Part shown: one piece after another, positions 36,862 through 45,403 of the stretch
Position numbering within the stretch: the stretch's first letter is position 1
Layout: each line of letters begins with the position of its first letter
DNA from: Rhodothermales bacterium
GTDB taxonomy: Bacteria; Bacteroidota; Rhodothermia; Rhodothermales; JANQRZ01
Reading direction: 5' to 3'
DNA: 64,000 nt
NCBI GenBank assembly: GCA_039944855.1
Contig: JBDUXZ010000022.1
Coordinates: forward strand, 62,001-126,000
Made by a program: the position numbers and the translations under genes
Notes under the pieces: model-generated
Told to the model about the DNA's origin: nothing
The model's database searches: none
Seen by the model: only the letters and a program-made list of their open reading frames with translations

Positions 36862-38772
36862 TCACCCCCGCGACGGGTAGAGTGCGGCGATCTGGTCGGG
36901 ACCCCACTCCTCGGCGCGCTGGACCATCGCCACCCTGAACATGCCGAGCTCCATGTGGTAGAGCACGTGGCAGTGGAAGGCCCACGGCCCGAGCGCGTCG
37001 ACCTCGACGAGGAGCGAGAGCCGCTCGGCCGGCTTCACGATGACGGTGTGGACGCGGGGGATGCGCTCGCCGTGGCCGTTCTCGAGCTCCATCCACATCC
37101 CGTGGAGGTGCATCGGGTGGTTCATCATCGTGTCGTTCACCATCGTGAGCCGCACGCGCTCGCCGTAGACGAGCGGGATGAGCGGCTCCTCGGCGTAGGT
37201 CTTCCCGTTGATCGACCACATGTAGCGCTCCATGTTGCCGGTGAGGTGGAGCTCGATCTCGCGGTCGGGCGCGCGGCGCGGCTCCGCGTGGAGCGCCTTG
37301 AGGTCGGTGTAGACGAGGACGCGGTGGGGGGCGTCTTCCAGCCCGACGCCGGGCTCGTGGAGGCGGCTCCGCGTGACGTCCGGGGCCATCGCATTGGCCG
37401 GGCCGTGGCCGTCTGCGCCGTGGGGCGTCGGCTCGGGGAGCGTGCCGGGCGGGCGGAGGCCGGCGTGGTCGACGCCCGGCATCGCCACTTCGTCCGTGTT
37501 CATGCCGTGGTCCATCCCCCCGTGACCCATCACCGGAGCAGCGGCCTCGGGGTGGTCGAGCGCAGGAGGCTCGGCCATCCCCTCCATCGCGCCATGATCC
37601 ATGCCGCCGTCGCCCATGTCCATCCCGGCGTGGTCCATCCCGGCGCCGCCGTGGGCCATCCCCATGTCCATCATCGTGAGGCTCGGGCGCTCGCGCTGCT
37701 CGGGGACCGGGGCTGTCATGCCGGGACGCGGGGCGAGCGTGCCACGCGCGTAGCCCGAGCGGTCCATCGACTCGGCGAAGACGGTGTAGGCGCGGTCACC
37801 GGGCTCGACGACGACATCGTAGGTCTCGGCGATGCCGATGCGGAACTCGTCCACGGTGACGGGCTCGACGTGCTGCCCGCTCGCCTGCATGACGGTGAGC
37901 GGGAGGCCGGGGATGCGGACGTCGTAGAACGTCCCCGCACTCGCGTTGACGAAGCGGAGGCGGACGCGCTCGCCGGGGCGGAAGAGCGCGCTCCAGCCGG
38001 GCTCCGGCGCCTGCCCGTTCATGAGGAAGGTGTACGTCGCCCCCGTGATGTCGGCGATGTCGGTGGGGTCCATCCGCATCCCGTCCCAACTCAGCCGGTC
38101 CCCAAGCGGCATCCCCTCGCCCGAGAGCAGGCCGGCGAGCGTCTGCCGCTGGAAGTTGTAGTAGTTCGGCCGCGCCTTGAGGTTGTCGAGCACGGCGTGG
38201 GGGTCCTCGAACGTCCAGTCCGAGAGGACGACGACGAGCTCGCGGTCGAACCGGTAGGGCTCACTGCCGGCCGGGTCGATCACGAGCGGGCCGTAGTGGC
38301 CGAGCTGCTCCTGGAAGGCCGAGTGGCTGTGGTACCAGTACGTCCCGAACTGCCGGATCGGGTAGCGGTACTCGAAGGTCGAGCGCGCGGGGATGCCGGG
38401 GAAGTTCACGTTCGGCACGCCGTCCTGGCTGTTGGGGAGGATGAGGCCGTGCCAGTGGACCGAGGTGTCCTCGTCCAGCCGGTTGTGGACGCGGATGATG
38501 GCCTCGTCGCCCTCGGTGAAGCGCAGCAGCGGGCCGGGGACCCCGCCGTTGATCGTGACGGCCTCGCCCTCGTCGCCGCCGAAGAACAGCTTCGTCCGGT
38601 CGATGTAGAGGTCGTACTCGACGAGGCTGCCGGCGCGGCGGGTCGGGGCGAGGCCGGGGGGGCGAAGCGGGTCGCTGGGGAGGGCGGAGCGCGCCCACGC
38701 GGGCGTGACGGCGCTGACCCCGGCGAGGAGGCCGAAGGCGGAGGCGTTGCGGAGGAAGAGGCGGCGGTTCAT
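36862..38772 (-). CDS. copA: multicopper oxidase CopA
   Basis: 636 residues. A twin-arginine-type N-terminus (MNRRLFLRNASAFGLLAG) suggests Tat export. Copper ligand blocks are HWHGLILPN, YWYHSHSAFQEQ, HPMHLHGMWMELEN and FHCHVLYHMELGMFR. Between domains 2 and 3 is a Met/His-rich insert (MDMGMAHGGAGMDHAGMDMG and onward) typical of CopA and proposed to bind several coppers. It oxidises or sequesters periplasmic copper. Downstream comes CopB (53 bp). Upstream is a 187-bp gap with a dyad operator at 38869-38888. Confidence 0.95.
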   Translation of the reverse strand: MNRRLFLRNASAFGLLAGVSAVTPAWARSALPSDPLRPPGLAPTRRAGSLVEYDLYIDRTKLFFGGDEGEAVTINGGVPGPLLRFTEGDEAIIRVHNRLDEDTSVHWHGLILPNSQDGVPNVNFPGIPARSTFEYRYPIRQFGTYWYHSHSAFQEQLGHYGPLVIDPAGSEPYRFDRELVVVLSDWTFEDPHAVLDNLKARPNYYNFQRQTLAGLLSGEGMPLGDRLSWDGMRMDPTDIADITGATYTFLMNGQAPEPGWSALFRPGERVRLRFVNASAGTFYDVRIPGLPLTVMQASGQHVEPVTVDEFRIGIAETYDVVVEPGDRAYTVFAESMDRSGYARGTLAPRPGMTAPVPEQRERPSLTMMDMGMAHGGAGMDHAGMDMGDGGMDHGAMEGMAEPPALDHPEAAAPVMGHGGMDHGMNTDEVAMPGVDHAGLRPPGTLPEPTPHGADGHGPANAMAPDVTRSRLHEPGVGLEDAPHRVLVYTDLKALHAEPRRAPDREIELHLTGNMERYMWSINGKTYAEEPLIPLVYGERVRLTMVNDTMMNHPMHLHGMWMELENGHGERIPRVHTVIVKPAERLSLLVEVDALGPWAFHCHVLYHMELGMFRVAMVQRAEEWGPDQIAALYPSRG

Positions 38773-38868
38773 GGCGGAGAGTGGCAGCAGGGGCAGAGAG
38801 CGGCAGTAGGGGCAGAGGTGTCGGCTAGAGTGTTCTACAGGTGGGAGCGCGCGGAGTGCGCGGAGAGC

Positions 38869-38888
38869 ACCTTAAAAGCCCCAAAGGT
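38869..38888 (-). promoter_or_regulatory. predicted metal-responsive operator (dyad copy 3)
   Basis: ACCTTA-N8-AAAGGT, one base from perfect, with the same 20-bp spacing as the other copies. It lies 97 bp upstream of the CopA-type oxidase start. The rest of the 187-bp gap shows no other clear element. Confidence 0.6.
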
Positions 38889-38959
38889 TGGGGTTCAAAC
38901 GCGATTCGAGCGGCTTTTTCAGGCTCGGGGGCTCGTTCCGGGTCGTTCACTGGGAAGGG

Positions 38960-40093
38960 TCATTCCGTGACGGGGACGGCTTCGAGGCGGAGGAGCCGGA
39001 GCGGGCCGGAGCCGTCGAGGAGGAGGCCGGAGCGCCCCGCCGTCGCCGCGTCGCCGTGGCCGTGGGCGGCGAGCTCGCCGCCGAGGTAGCCCCGGAAGTG
39101 GGTGCCGTAGGCGACGGCGCGCAGGGTGACGGGGCCACCCTCGAACGCGCCGGCATCGTAGGCCTTCTCGTCGAACGTCTCCACCGTGCCGCCGCGGACG
39201 CGGCCCTGCCGGACGGTGCCCCCGCTCGCGCGCTTCTCAACGGCGAGGAAGTCGTAGTTCCGGGCGTCCTGGACGTGGTGGACGAGGGCAGCGCGGCCGG
39301 TGAAGCCCGAGAGGTCGAGCTCGGCCTGCACCTCGACGCCCTCGACCGGCTCGCCGGCGGTGAAGAAGACCGTGCGGCGCGGGCGGAGTACGACGCCGCC
39401 GTCCCCCGCTTCAGCGGAAGCCGCTTCGGCAGCAAGGTCGGCCCGCTCGCCTTCGAGGAAACGGAGGCCGCCGGGGAGCGTGCCCGCCGTGGCTTCCCAG
39501 CGCCACGCGCCTTCGCCCGTCGTCTGGAGCACGGGGGCGTCCATCGCAGCCATCTCCTCCGCCGTCATGCCTGCGTGGTCGCCGCCGGGGTCATCCGGCT
39601 GGGCCTCGGCGAAGGGGTCTGCTTCGGCCGCCTCGACGGCGCGGACGCCCACGCCGAGGTCGTAGACGAGCCGCGCGCCGTGTTCAGCCGTCTCGAAGAC
39701 GAGCACGAGTCCGGCCGCGCCGAGGAGGACGAGTGGGAGGTGGACGGCGAGCCGTCCGTCCTTCTCCCAGAAGGCCGCGGCGAGCCGCACGAGCCCGTAG
39801 ATGCCGAAGGCCCACACCGTCCACAGCGCCCAGTCGGCGTGCTCCCCGACGGCAGCGATCGCCGTCGTCGGGAGATCGAGGCCGTCGGCGGCTGCGCGGC
39901 CCGTGAAGAAGGTGACGACGGCGGCGACGGCCCCGAGCGCGTAGAGCCCCACGGCCGCGTAGCGAACGCCAGGAAAGCGCCGCCGCACGACGAGCGCCGC
40001 GGTATCGACGAGGACGGCGGCGAAGAGGAGCGCGATCGGGAAGTGGACGACGAGGGGGTGGACGTTTGGGGCCCACTCGGGGACGAGGTTCAT
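38960..40093 (-). CDS. DUF2231 membrane domain fused to a glycoside-hydrolase-16-like/laminin-type exterior domain
   Basis: 377 residues. The N-terminal ~150 residues hold four helices opening with HPLVVHFPIALLFAAVLVDTAALV, the DUF2231 signature (heme or redox-linked membrane proteins with conserved His). After an acidic linker with GGDHAGMTAEEMAAMDA comes a beta-sandwich-like exterior domain (EVQAELDLSGFTGRAALVHH, FLAVEKRA, GLLLDGSGPLRLLRLEAVPV) like the 3-keto-disaccharide/GH16-type domains. The fusion is unusual. It lies downstream of, and overlaps by 4 bp, a 36-residue membrane protein frame, and is the first large minus-strand gene left of the divergent region. A second DUF2231 gene lies at 47285. 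Confidence 0.8.
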   Translation of the reverse strand: MNLVPEWAPNVHPLVVHFPIALLFAAVLVDTAALVVRRRFPGVRYAAVGLYALGAVAAVVTFFTGRAAADGLDLPTTAIAAVGEHADWALWTVWAFGIYGLVRLAAAFWEKDGRLAVHLPLVLLGAAGLVLVFETAEHGARLVYDLGVGVRAVEAAEADPFAEAQPDDPGGDHAGMTAEEMAAMDAPVLQTTGEGAWRWEATAGTLPGGLRFLEGERADLAAEAASAEAGDGGVVLRPRRTVFFTAGEPVEGVEVQAELDLSGFTGRAALVHHVQDARNYDFLAVEKRASGGTVRQGRVRGGTVETFDEKAYDAGAFEGGPVTLRAVAYGTHFRGYLGGELAAHGHGDAATAGRSGLLLDGSGPLRLLRLEAVPVTE

Positions 40094-40200
40094 CGGCGTG
40101 GTGTGGGGTCGTTGGAGCGGTAGGGCGAGAGGCTCCGCCCGACGAGGACGAGCGAGCCGACGAGGAGGCCGAACCAGGCGGCGACGAGGGCGGTCAACAT
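40090..40200 (-). CDS. 36-residue membrane protein coupled to the DUF2231 gene
   Basis: Starts MLTALVAAWFGLLVGSLVL, one strong helix, then a basic tail (GRSLSPYRSNDPTPRR). Its stop overlaps the DUF2231 start (ATGA), a coupling that favours translation. Too short to be sure of, but the hydrophobic segment and coupling are typical of real small membrane proteins. Confidence 0.5.
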   Translation of the reverse strand: MLTALVAAWFGLLVGSLVLVGRSLSPYRSNDPTPRR

Positions 40201-40287
40201 GGTGGATCCGAGGGTGGTAAAGACGGAGCCCGAAGCGGGCGTACGGGGCTATCCTACGCGGTACTACCTGTGGAGAACCTTGCGCGG

Positions 40288-40307
40288 CCCTTAAAAAGCG
40301 TTAAGGT
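40288..40307. promoter_or_regulatory. predicted metal-responsive operator (dyad copy 4) in divergent region
   Basis: CCCTTA-N8-TAAGGT, with one outer mismatch and the same spacing as the other copies. It lies between the minus-strand DUF2231 unit (start 40200) and the response regulator gene (start 40397), so it may serve either or both. It is 90 bp from the response-regulator start. Confidence 0.55.
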
Positions 40308-40353
40308 GGTGACCCCTGCGTGCCCGAGCGGGTATCCATAGCGGTCAACGTTC

Positions 40354-40397
40354 TATCCTAGCCGAGTCCGATCTATATCCTAGCCGAGTCCGATCTA
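40354..40397 (+). repeat. 22-bp tandem duplication directly upstream of the response regulator
   Basis: The unit TATCCTAGCCGAGTCCGATC followed by TA occurs twice in direct succession (40354-40375 and 40376-40397). The second copy ends on the A of the ATG. The 22-bp period is two DNA turns, the arrangement used by OmpR-family regulators; a third partial copy (CTATCCTA) occurs at 40249-40256. Confidence 0.9.
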
Positions 40398-41164
40398 TGA
40401 CGTGGGTCCTCCTCATCGAAGACGAAGCGCGCCTCGCCGACAGCGTGAAGCGCGGGCTCGAAGAAGAGGGGTTCACCGTGGACCTCGCCCGCGACGCCCG
40501 CGAGGGCGAGGCGAAGGCCCTCGCCAACGGCTACGACGCCTTCGTCGTGGACTGGCGGCTCCCGCACGGCGACGGCAAGGCCATCGTCGAGGCGCTCCGC
40601 GCCGAGGGGCGGCGCGAGCCCGTCCTCATGCTCACGGCCCTCGGCGACGTCTCGCACCGCGTGGCCGGGCTCGAAGCCGGGGCCGACGACTACCTCCCCA
40701 AGCCGTTCGCCTTCGAGGAGCTCGTCGCGAGGCTCCGCGCCCTCCTGCGCCGCCCCCCGCTCCAGCAGCAGGAGCGGACCCTGCGCGCAGGCGCGCTCAC
40801 GATGGACACGGCGAGCCGCCGCGTCACCCTCGCGGGGCCTCGCGCCGAGGCGCTCTTCAACCTCCGCCCGAAGGAGCACGCCCTCCTCGAGTTCCTCCTC
40901 CGCGGCGCCGGCGCCGTCCGCTCCCGCACGGTCATCGCCGAGCGCGTGTGGGGCGACGCGCTCTACGTCACCGACAACGCCCTCGACGTGACCGTCTCGG
41001 GGCTCCGGCAGAAGCTGGCCGATGCGAGCCGCGAGGCCGGCACCCGCGCTCCCGAGGTCGAGACCGTGCGCGGCGTGGGCTACCGCCTCTCTGAGGGGGC
41101 CTCTGCGGACGGCGCGTCCTCCGATGCTGCGTCCACCGGTGAGACATCTATCGACGAGGAGTAG
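40397..41164 (+). CDS. OmpR-family response regulator, CusR/QseB-like
   Basis: 255 residues. Receiver domain with the phosphorylatable Asp52 (VVDWRLPHGDG), conserved Asp-Asp pair near 9-10 (IEDE), Thr/Lys in LMLTALGDVSH and DDYLPKPFAFEELVARLRALLRR; then a C-terminal winged helix (RVTLAGPRAEALF..., VIAERVWGDALYVTDNALDVTVSGLRQKL). It pairs with the histidine kinase that follows (6 bp gap). CusR-like regulators turn on copper efflux and oxidase genes. A 22-bp tandem repeat abuts its start codon and a dyad operator lies 90 bp upstream. There is no Shine-Dalgarno sequence; the leader may be very short. Confidence 0.93.
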   Translation: MTWVLLIEDEARLADSVKRGLEEEGFTVDLARDAREGEAKALANGYDAFVVDWRLPHGDGKAIVEALRAEGRREPVLMLTALGDVSHRVAGLEAGADDYLPKPFAFEELVARLRALLRRPPLQQQERTLRAGALTMDTASRRVTLAGPRAEALFNLRPKEHALLEFLLRGAGAVRSRTVIAERVWGDALYVTDNALDVTVSGLRQKLADASREAGTRAPEVETVRGVGYRLSEGASADGASSDAASTGETSIDEE

Positions 41165-41170
41165 GACCCG

Positions 41171-42667
41171 ATGCGCCGCTTCCCCCTCCCCATCTCCGTC
41201 CGTCTGGCCCTCTTCTACGGGCTGACGCTGCTGTTGCTCTTGAGCGCGTTCGCCGTCTTCTGCTACACCGGCTTCCACCTCGCGCTCCACCGCGACTTCG
41301 ACCGCCACCTCACGCACGAGCAGCGCGAGCTCCTCCCGTTCGTGGTCGTCGACGGCGAGGTGAGGTTCGAGGGGCTGGAGGAACTGACCTCGGTCGCCTA
41401 CCGGACCGACGGCATCTACGGCACCTACGTCCGCCTCCTCACGCCCGAGGGCGAGGTGCGCTACCGGAGCCCCAACTTCGACGAGCACGCCCCCCTCCCC
41501 GTCGCCCTGCCGGACGCCGTGGACGAAACGTCGATCAGCCGTGCGTGGGAGGGCCTGCCCGCCCGGACGCGCTACGTCCCCCTCCGCACAGCGGGTGCTG
41601 ACGGCGAAGGCCGTGCCGGCAGCGAGGTGCTCGTGGGGTGGCTCGAAGTGACCGGCTTCGAGTGGAGCCTCCACCAGGAGCTCCACCGGCTCCGGCGCAC
41701 GCTCACCATCGGCGTCGTCTTCAGCACGCTCTTCGCCCTCCTCGGCGGGTGGTGGCTGGCCCGGCGGACGCTCCGCCCCGTGGCGGCGATGACGGAGGCG
41801 GCCCGGCGGATGAGCGAGGCCGAGGGGCGCGGGGCGTTCGCGGACCGCCTCCCGGCCGACTTCGGCCCGCCGGACGAGCTGACCGAGCTGGCCGAGACGT
41901 TCAACGGCCTCCTCGCGCGCCTCGAAGCCTCGGTCGCGCGCGAGCGGCGGTTCACGGCGAACGCCGCGCACGAGCTCCTCACCCCGCTCGCCACGCTCCG
42001 CAGCGAGGCCGAGGTCGCCCTCCGGCGCGAGCGCGACGCTGGGGCTTACCGCGAGGCGTTGGGGAACCTCCTCCTCGACGTCGAGCGGATGACGGCGACG
42101 GTCCGCGGCCTCCTCGAGCTCGCCCGTGCCGAGCGCCTCGAAAAACGGCCCGAAGACCGCATCGACCTCGGGGCACTCGTGGCGGAGCGCGCCGCCCGCC
42201 TCCGCCCGGAGGCCGAGGCCAAAGGGCTCACGCTCGACGCCGTCGTCGCGCCGGGCATCACCGTCACGGCCGAGGCGGCCCCCCTCGCCGAGATCGTCGA
42301 CAACCTCCTCCGGAACGCCGTGAAGTACACGCCCGCCGGTGGGCGCGTGACGGTCGAGCTCGCACACGGAGCGGCCGATGGGGTGGCCGACGGGAGCCGA
42401 GGCGATGCGGCACCGGCGGGGGAAGCCGTGCTGCGCGTCCGCGACACCGGGATCGGCTTCGCCCCGGAGGAGGCGGACCACCTCTTCGACCGGTTCTACC
42501 GCTCCGACGACGCGGCCGTGCAGGCCGAGACGGGCAGCGGGCTCGGCCTCGCCGTCGCCCGCGCCATCGCCGAGGCCTACGGCGGGAGCGTCCGCGCCGA
42601 GAGCGCCGGGCCGGGGCAGGGGGCGACGTTCGAGGTCCGGCTCCCCTTCCTCACGAACCACGCATAG
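41171..42667 (+). CDS. sensor histidine kinase, CusS-like
   Basis: 498 residues: helix 1 (about 13-36), a periplasmic sensor domain of about 130 residues, helix 2 (177-197), HAMP, dimerisation/phosphoacceptor helix with His267 (AAHELLTPLATLRSEAE, Leu where most kinases have Arg), then N box DNLLRNAVKYTPAGG, G1 DTGIGF, F box DHLFDRFYRSD and G2 SGLGLAVARAI. The sensor domain has few His or Met residues, so direct copper binding is not obvious. It forms an operon with the preceding response regulator and would set its phosphorylation in response to periplasmic metal or envelope stress. Confidence 0.93.
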   Translation: MRRFPLPISVRLALFYGLTLLLLLSAFAVFCYTGFHLALHRDFDRHLTHEQRELLPFVVVDGEVRFEGLEELTSVAYRTDGIYGTYVRLLTPEGEVRYRSPNFDEHAPLPVALPDAVDETSISRAWEGLPARTRYVPLRTAGADGEGRAGSEVLVGWLEVTGFEWSLHQELHRLRRTLTIGVVFSTLFALLGGWWLARRTLRPVAAMTEAARRMSEAEGRGAFADRLPADFGPPDELTELAETFNGLLARLEASVARERRFTANAAHELLTPLATLRSEAEVALRRERDAGAYREALGNLLLDVERMTATVRGLLELARAERLEKRPEDRIDLGALVAERAARLRPEAEAKGLTLDAVVAPGITVTAEAAPLAEIVDNLLRNAVKYTPAGGRVTVELAHGAADGVADGSRGDAAPAGEAVLRVRDTGIGFAPEEADHLFDRFYRSDDAAVQAETGSGLGLAVARAIAEAYGGSVRAESAGPGQGATFEVRLPFLTNHA

Positions 42668-42688
42668 TGGCAACCCTACGTGGCAGCA

Positions 42689-42708
42689 ACCTTAGCGGGA
42701 TTTAAGGT
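42689..42708 (+). promoter_or_regulatory. predicted metal-responsive operator (dyad copy 5)
   Basis: Perfect ACCTTA-N8-TAAGGT. It lies 22 bp after the histidine kinase stop and about 88 bp upstream of the DUF305 gene start. GTGGCA repeats lie just upstream of it. Confidence 0.65.
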
Positions 42709-42795
42709 TGGGCGGTGGCTCCTGTCCGGTGCTGTGGGGTAGAATGGAGGGCCCCTCTCTCACCCGCTCTTCCATCACCTGCCGCTCTCCCATCC

Positions 42796-43647
42796 ATGTC
42801 CTACACACGATTCTTCGCCATGATCGTCACCTCGACGGTGGCGATGTTCATCCTCATGTACTCCACGGTCTACTCGCTGGACCACGTCTTCTGGAGCAGC
42901 ACGAAGACGTACATGGCGCTCTACATGGGCGCCACGATGGCCGTCATCATGCTGGCCTTCATGCTGAAGATGTACGACAACAAGAAGGCCAACGTCGCCA
43001 TCTTCGTGGGCAGCGCTCTGCTCTTCGTCGTCGTGTTCTGGGTGTTCCGGTCGCAGGCGAACGTGGGCGACGTGACGTACATGCGGCAGATGATCCCGCA
43101 CCACTCCCTCGCGATTCTTACGAGCGAGCGGGCCAACATCACGGACCCCCGCGTCCGCCGCCTCGCCGACGACATCATCCTGGCGCAGCGCGAGGAGATC
43201 GCCGAGATGGAGGCGCTCATCGCCGACCTCGAGGACGCCGACTACGAAGGGCGGGAGGAGATCCCGCCGTCGGTGCCTCCGATGGAGGGCGGCTCCGAAG
43301 ACGTCCAACCCCACTTCGAGCTTGCGGCCGAGCCGCTGCAGGGCGACGTGGTGATGCTCGAGAAGGTGGCCGTCCCGTCAGACGCGTGGGTCGTCGCGCA
43401 CCCCGCCGCGCCGGGCGGCGGGCCGGACGCCTCGCGGATCCTGGGGCGCTCGTTCCTGCTGCACGGCGAGACGGAGCGCGTGCCCGTCGCCCTCGACGCC
43501 CGCGTGGCGAGCGGCGCCACCCTTTTCCTCATGCTCCACGACGACACCGGCGAGCTCGGCCGGTTCGAGTTCGGCGGTGCGGGCACGCCCGATCAGCCCC
43601 TGATGCAGGGCGGCAGCCCCGTCGTCCAGTCGTTCGTGGTCGAGTGA
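42796..43647 (+). CDS. DUF305 membrane protein with DUF7282-like C-terminal domain
   Basis: 283 residues. Three hydrophobic helices lie in the first ~80 residues (FFAMIVTSTVAMFILMYST, YMALYMGATMAVIMLAFML, VAIFVGSALLFVVVFWVF). Then comes the DUF305 motif MRQMIPHHSLAILTSERAN, whose His pair and Met residues are proposed metal ligands, and DDIILAQREEIAEMEALI. From about residue 180 a second domain (VVMLEKVAVPSDAWVVAH..., GRSFLLHGETERVPVALDA) resembles the DUF7282 extracellular domain best known from halophilic archaea. The start is the ATG before SYTRFF. It follows a dyad operator, consistent with copper regulation. Confidence 0.82.
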   Translation: MSYTRFFAMIVTSTVAMFILMYSTVYSLDHVFWSSTKTYMALYMGATMAVIMLAFMLKMYDNKKANVAIFVGSALLFVVVFWVFRSQANVGDVTYMRQMIPHHSLAILTSERANITDPRVRRLADDIILAQREEIAEMEALIADLEDADYEGREEIPPSVPPMEGGSEDVQPHFELAAEPLQGDVVMLEKVAVPSDAWVVAHPAAPGGGPDASRILGRSFLLHGETERVPVALDARVASGATLFLMLHDDTGELGRFEFGGAGTPDQPLMQGGSPVVQSFVVE

Positions 43648-43719
43648 GCCCTCCGGCTCCGGTCCCCACGCGGGGCTGGGGCCACCCCTCTCCCTTCTCC
43701 CTTCCAGCCTCTCTCTCCC

Positions 43720-45303
43720 ATGCGTAGTGCTGCTGTTGTCCTCGCCCTGTTCCTAACCGTTGGATGTGGAACGACTGAGGAGGCCGCCAGCCCCGACGCG
43801 GGCGCCGACCTCCGGTACGAGTGGCCTCAGCGCGGCTCGCAGGGTACCGCCGCCGAGCGCCCCGTCCGGCCTGCCGACATCGTCGTCCCCGAAGGGTACC
43901 GGATCGAGGCCGTCGCCCGCGGCCTCAGCTACGCCACCGACGTCACGTGGGACGCCGATGGCGCGATGTACGTCTCCGAGACGGGCGGCCACACCTACGG
44001 CACCGGCCCCGAGGACGCCCCGCCCGCCCGCATCCTCCGCGTCCGCCCCGACGGCTCTACCGAGGTCGTCTACGACGCCGTCGTCCCGATGGCGGAGATC
44101 CGCCGGCACGCGAGCACGGCCGAGATGCCCGAGGGGCTCATCCCTCCCATCCTCGGCATCACGTTCCACGAGCCGAGCGGGCTGATCTACGTCGCCCACC
44201 GGGGCCGCTACTCCACGTTCGACCCCGCGACGGGCACCTTCGAGACCGTCATCGACGGGATCCCTTCGTGGGGCTTCTTCCACAACAACAAGGCCGTCTT
44301 CGGGCCGGACGGGAAGATGTACTTCGTCGTCTCGACGCAGGGGAACGCCGGCCCCATCGACACGCACTGGCTGGAGGTGATCGAGGCGTTCGACAAGCAC
44401 GACGCGCACGAGGCCCCGTGCGAGGACGTGGAGGTGACGGGCCTCGACCTCTTCGTCCCGAACAAGCTCACGAAGGACGACGAGAACGACTCCCTCCGCG
44501 CCGAGGTCTACGTCCCCTACGGCGTGGACACGGAGATGGGGCAGACCATCGAGGGCGAGCCGTGGTGCCACGGTGCGCTCTACCGCGCCGACGCCGACGG
44601 CGCGAACCCCGAGGTCGTCGCGTGGGGCCTCCGCTCGAACTACGGGTACGGCTTCGCCGAGGACGGCGCGCTCTACGTCACCCAGAACTCGGGCAACATC
44701 ATGCCGCCGCGCCCGATCTACGACGACTGGGAGACGGTCTACCGCATCGAGGAGGGCGCGTGGTACGGGTGGCCCGATTTCTACAGCAGCGTCCCCATCA
44801 CCGACGCCCGGTTCCGCCGCCCCAACGACCCCGACTTCAAGGGCAAACCGTTCGACCACCAGTTCTCGCTCACCGAGGCCACGCGCCGGCGCCTGCTCCA
44901 GGGCCGCGACCGACCGCCGTCCCCCGTGGCGCAGCTTCCCGTCCACAGCGCCGCGCAGGGCATGGCGATGGGCCGCCGCGCTTTTGGGCTTGACCCGGAC
45001 GAGGCGCTCGTGGCCGAGTTCGGCTCCATCATTCCGTACTACAAGGACCCCGGTGGCTGGCCTGGCTTCCGCGTCCAGAAGGTGGACCTCTCGACCGGGG
45101 AGGTCACGGACTGGCTCGTCAACCGCTCCCGGAAGCCGGCCTCGGCTACAAGCGGGGGCGGGCTCGAGCGGCCGATCCAGGTCGTCTACGGCCCCGACGG
45201 CGCCCTCTACGTCGTGGACTTCGGCACCATCGAGTTCACAGAGCAGGGGATGACGGCCTACCCCCGCACCGGCGTCGTCTGGAAGGTCTCCCGCGAGGGC
45301 TGA
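43720..45303 (+). CDS. beta-propeller PQQ/sorbosone dehydrogenase-like lipoprotein 1
   Basis: 527 residues with a lipobox (ALFLTVGCGTTEE). A six-bladed propeller pattern is seen (GYRIEAVARGLSYATDVTWDADGAMYVSE, ILGITFHEPSGLIYVAH, EVVAWGLRSNYGYGF, GPDGALYVVDFGTIEF), as in glucose/sorbosone dehydrogenases. Two cysteine-bearing blocks (HEAPCEDVEVTGLDLF and EPWCHGALYRADADG) are shared with the lipoprotein at 49091, hinting at a conserved disulfide or metal site. PQQ binding residues cannot be confirmed. Downstream is a very strong hairpin, so it is probably transcribed alone or with the DUF305 gene. Confidence 0.82.
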   Translation: MRSAAVVLALFLTVGCGTTEEAASPDAGADLRYEWPQRGSQGTAAERPVRPADIVVPEGYRIEAVARGLSYATDVTWDADGAMYVSETGGHTYGTGPEDAPPARILRVRPDGSTEVVYDAVVPMAEIRRHASTAEMPEGLIPPILGITFHEPSGLIYVAHRGRYSTFDPATGTFETVIDGIPSWGFFHNNKAVFGPDGKMYFVVSTQGNAGPIDTHWLEVIEAFDKHDAHEAPCEDVEVTGLDLFVPNKLTKDDENDSLRAEVYVPYGVDTEMGQTIEGEPWCHGALYRADADGANPEVVAWGLRSNYGYGFAEDGALYVTQNSGNIMPPRPIYDDWETVYRIEEGAWYGWPDFYSSVPITDARFRRPNDPDFKGKPFDHQFSLTEATRRRLLQGRDRPPSPVAQLPVHSAAQGMAMGRRAFGLDPDEALVAEFGSIIPYYKDPGGWPGFRVQKVDLSTGEVTDWLVNRSRKPASATSGGGLERPIQVVYGPDGALYVVDFGTIEFTEQGMTAYPRTGVVWKVSREG

Positions 45304-45307
45304 CCCC

Positions 45308-45365
45308 AGCCTAGGATAGGGGGCGCCCCGTTCGCGAGCCGGCGGGGCGCCCCCTATCCTAGGCT
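45308..45365 (+). terminator. strong hairpin after the lipoprotein dehydrogenase gene
   Basis: Perfect 22-bp inverted repeat (AGCCTAGGATAGGGGGCGCC plus CC, and its complement) with a 14-nt loop, starting 5 nt after the stop codon. No U-tract follows. It insulates the manganese catalase gene. Confidence 0.85.
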
Positions 45366-45403
45366 CGCCCCTCTCCCCTCTCTTCTCTTCTTGGAGGTAT
45401 CTC

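Noticed and set aside
43648-43719. Short hairpin GTCCCCACGCGGGGCT after the DUF305 gene
   Set aside because: Only about 4 bp of clean stem; too weak to call a terminator in DNA this GC-rich.
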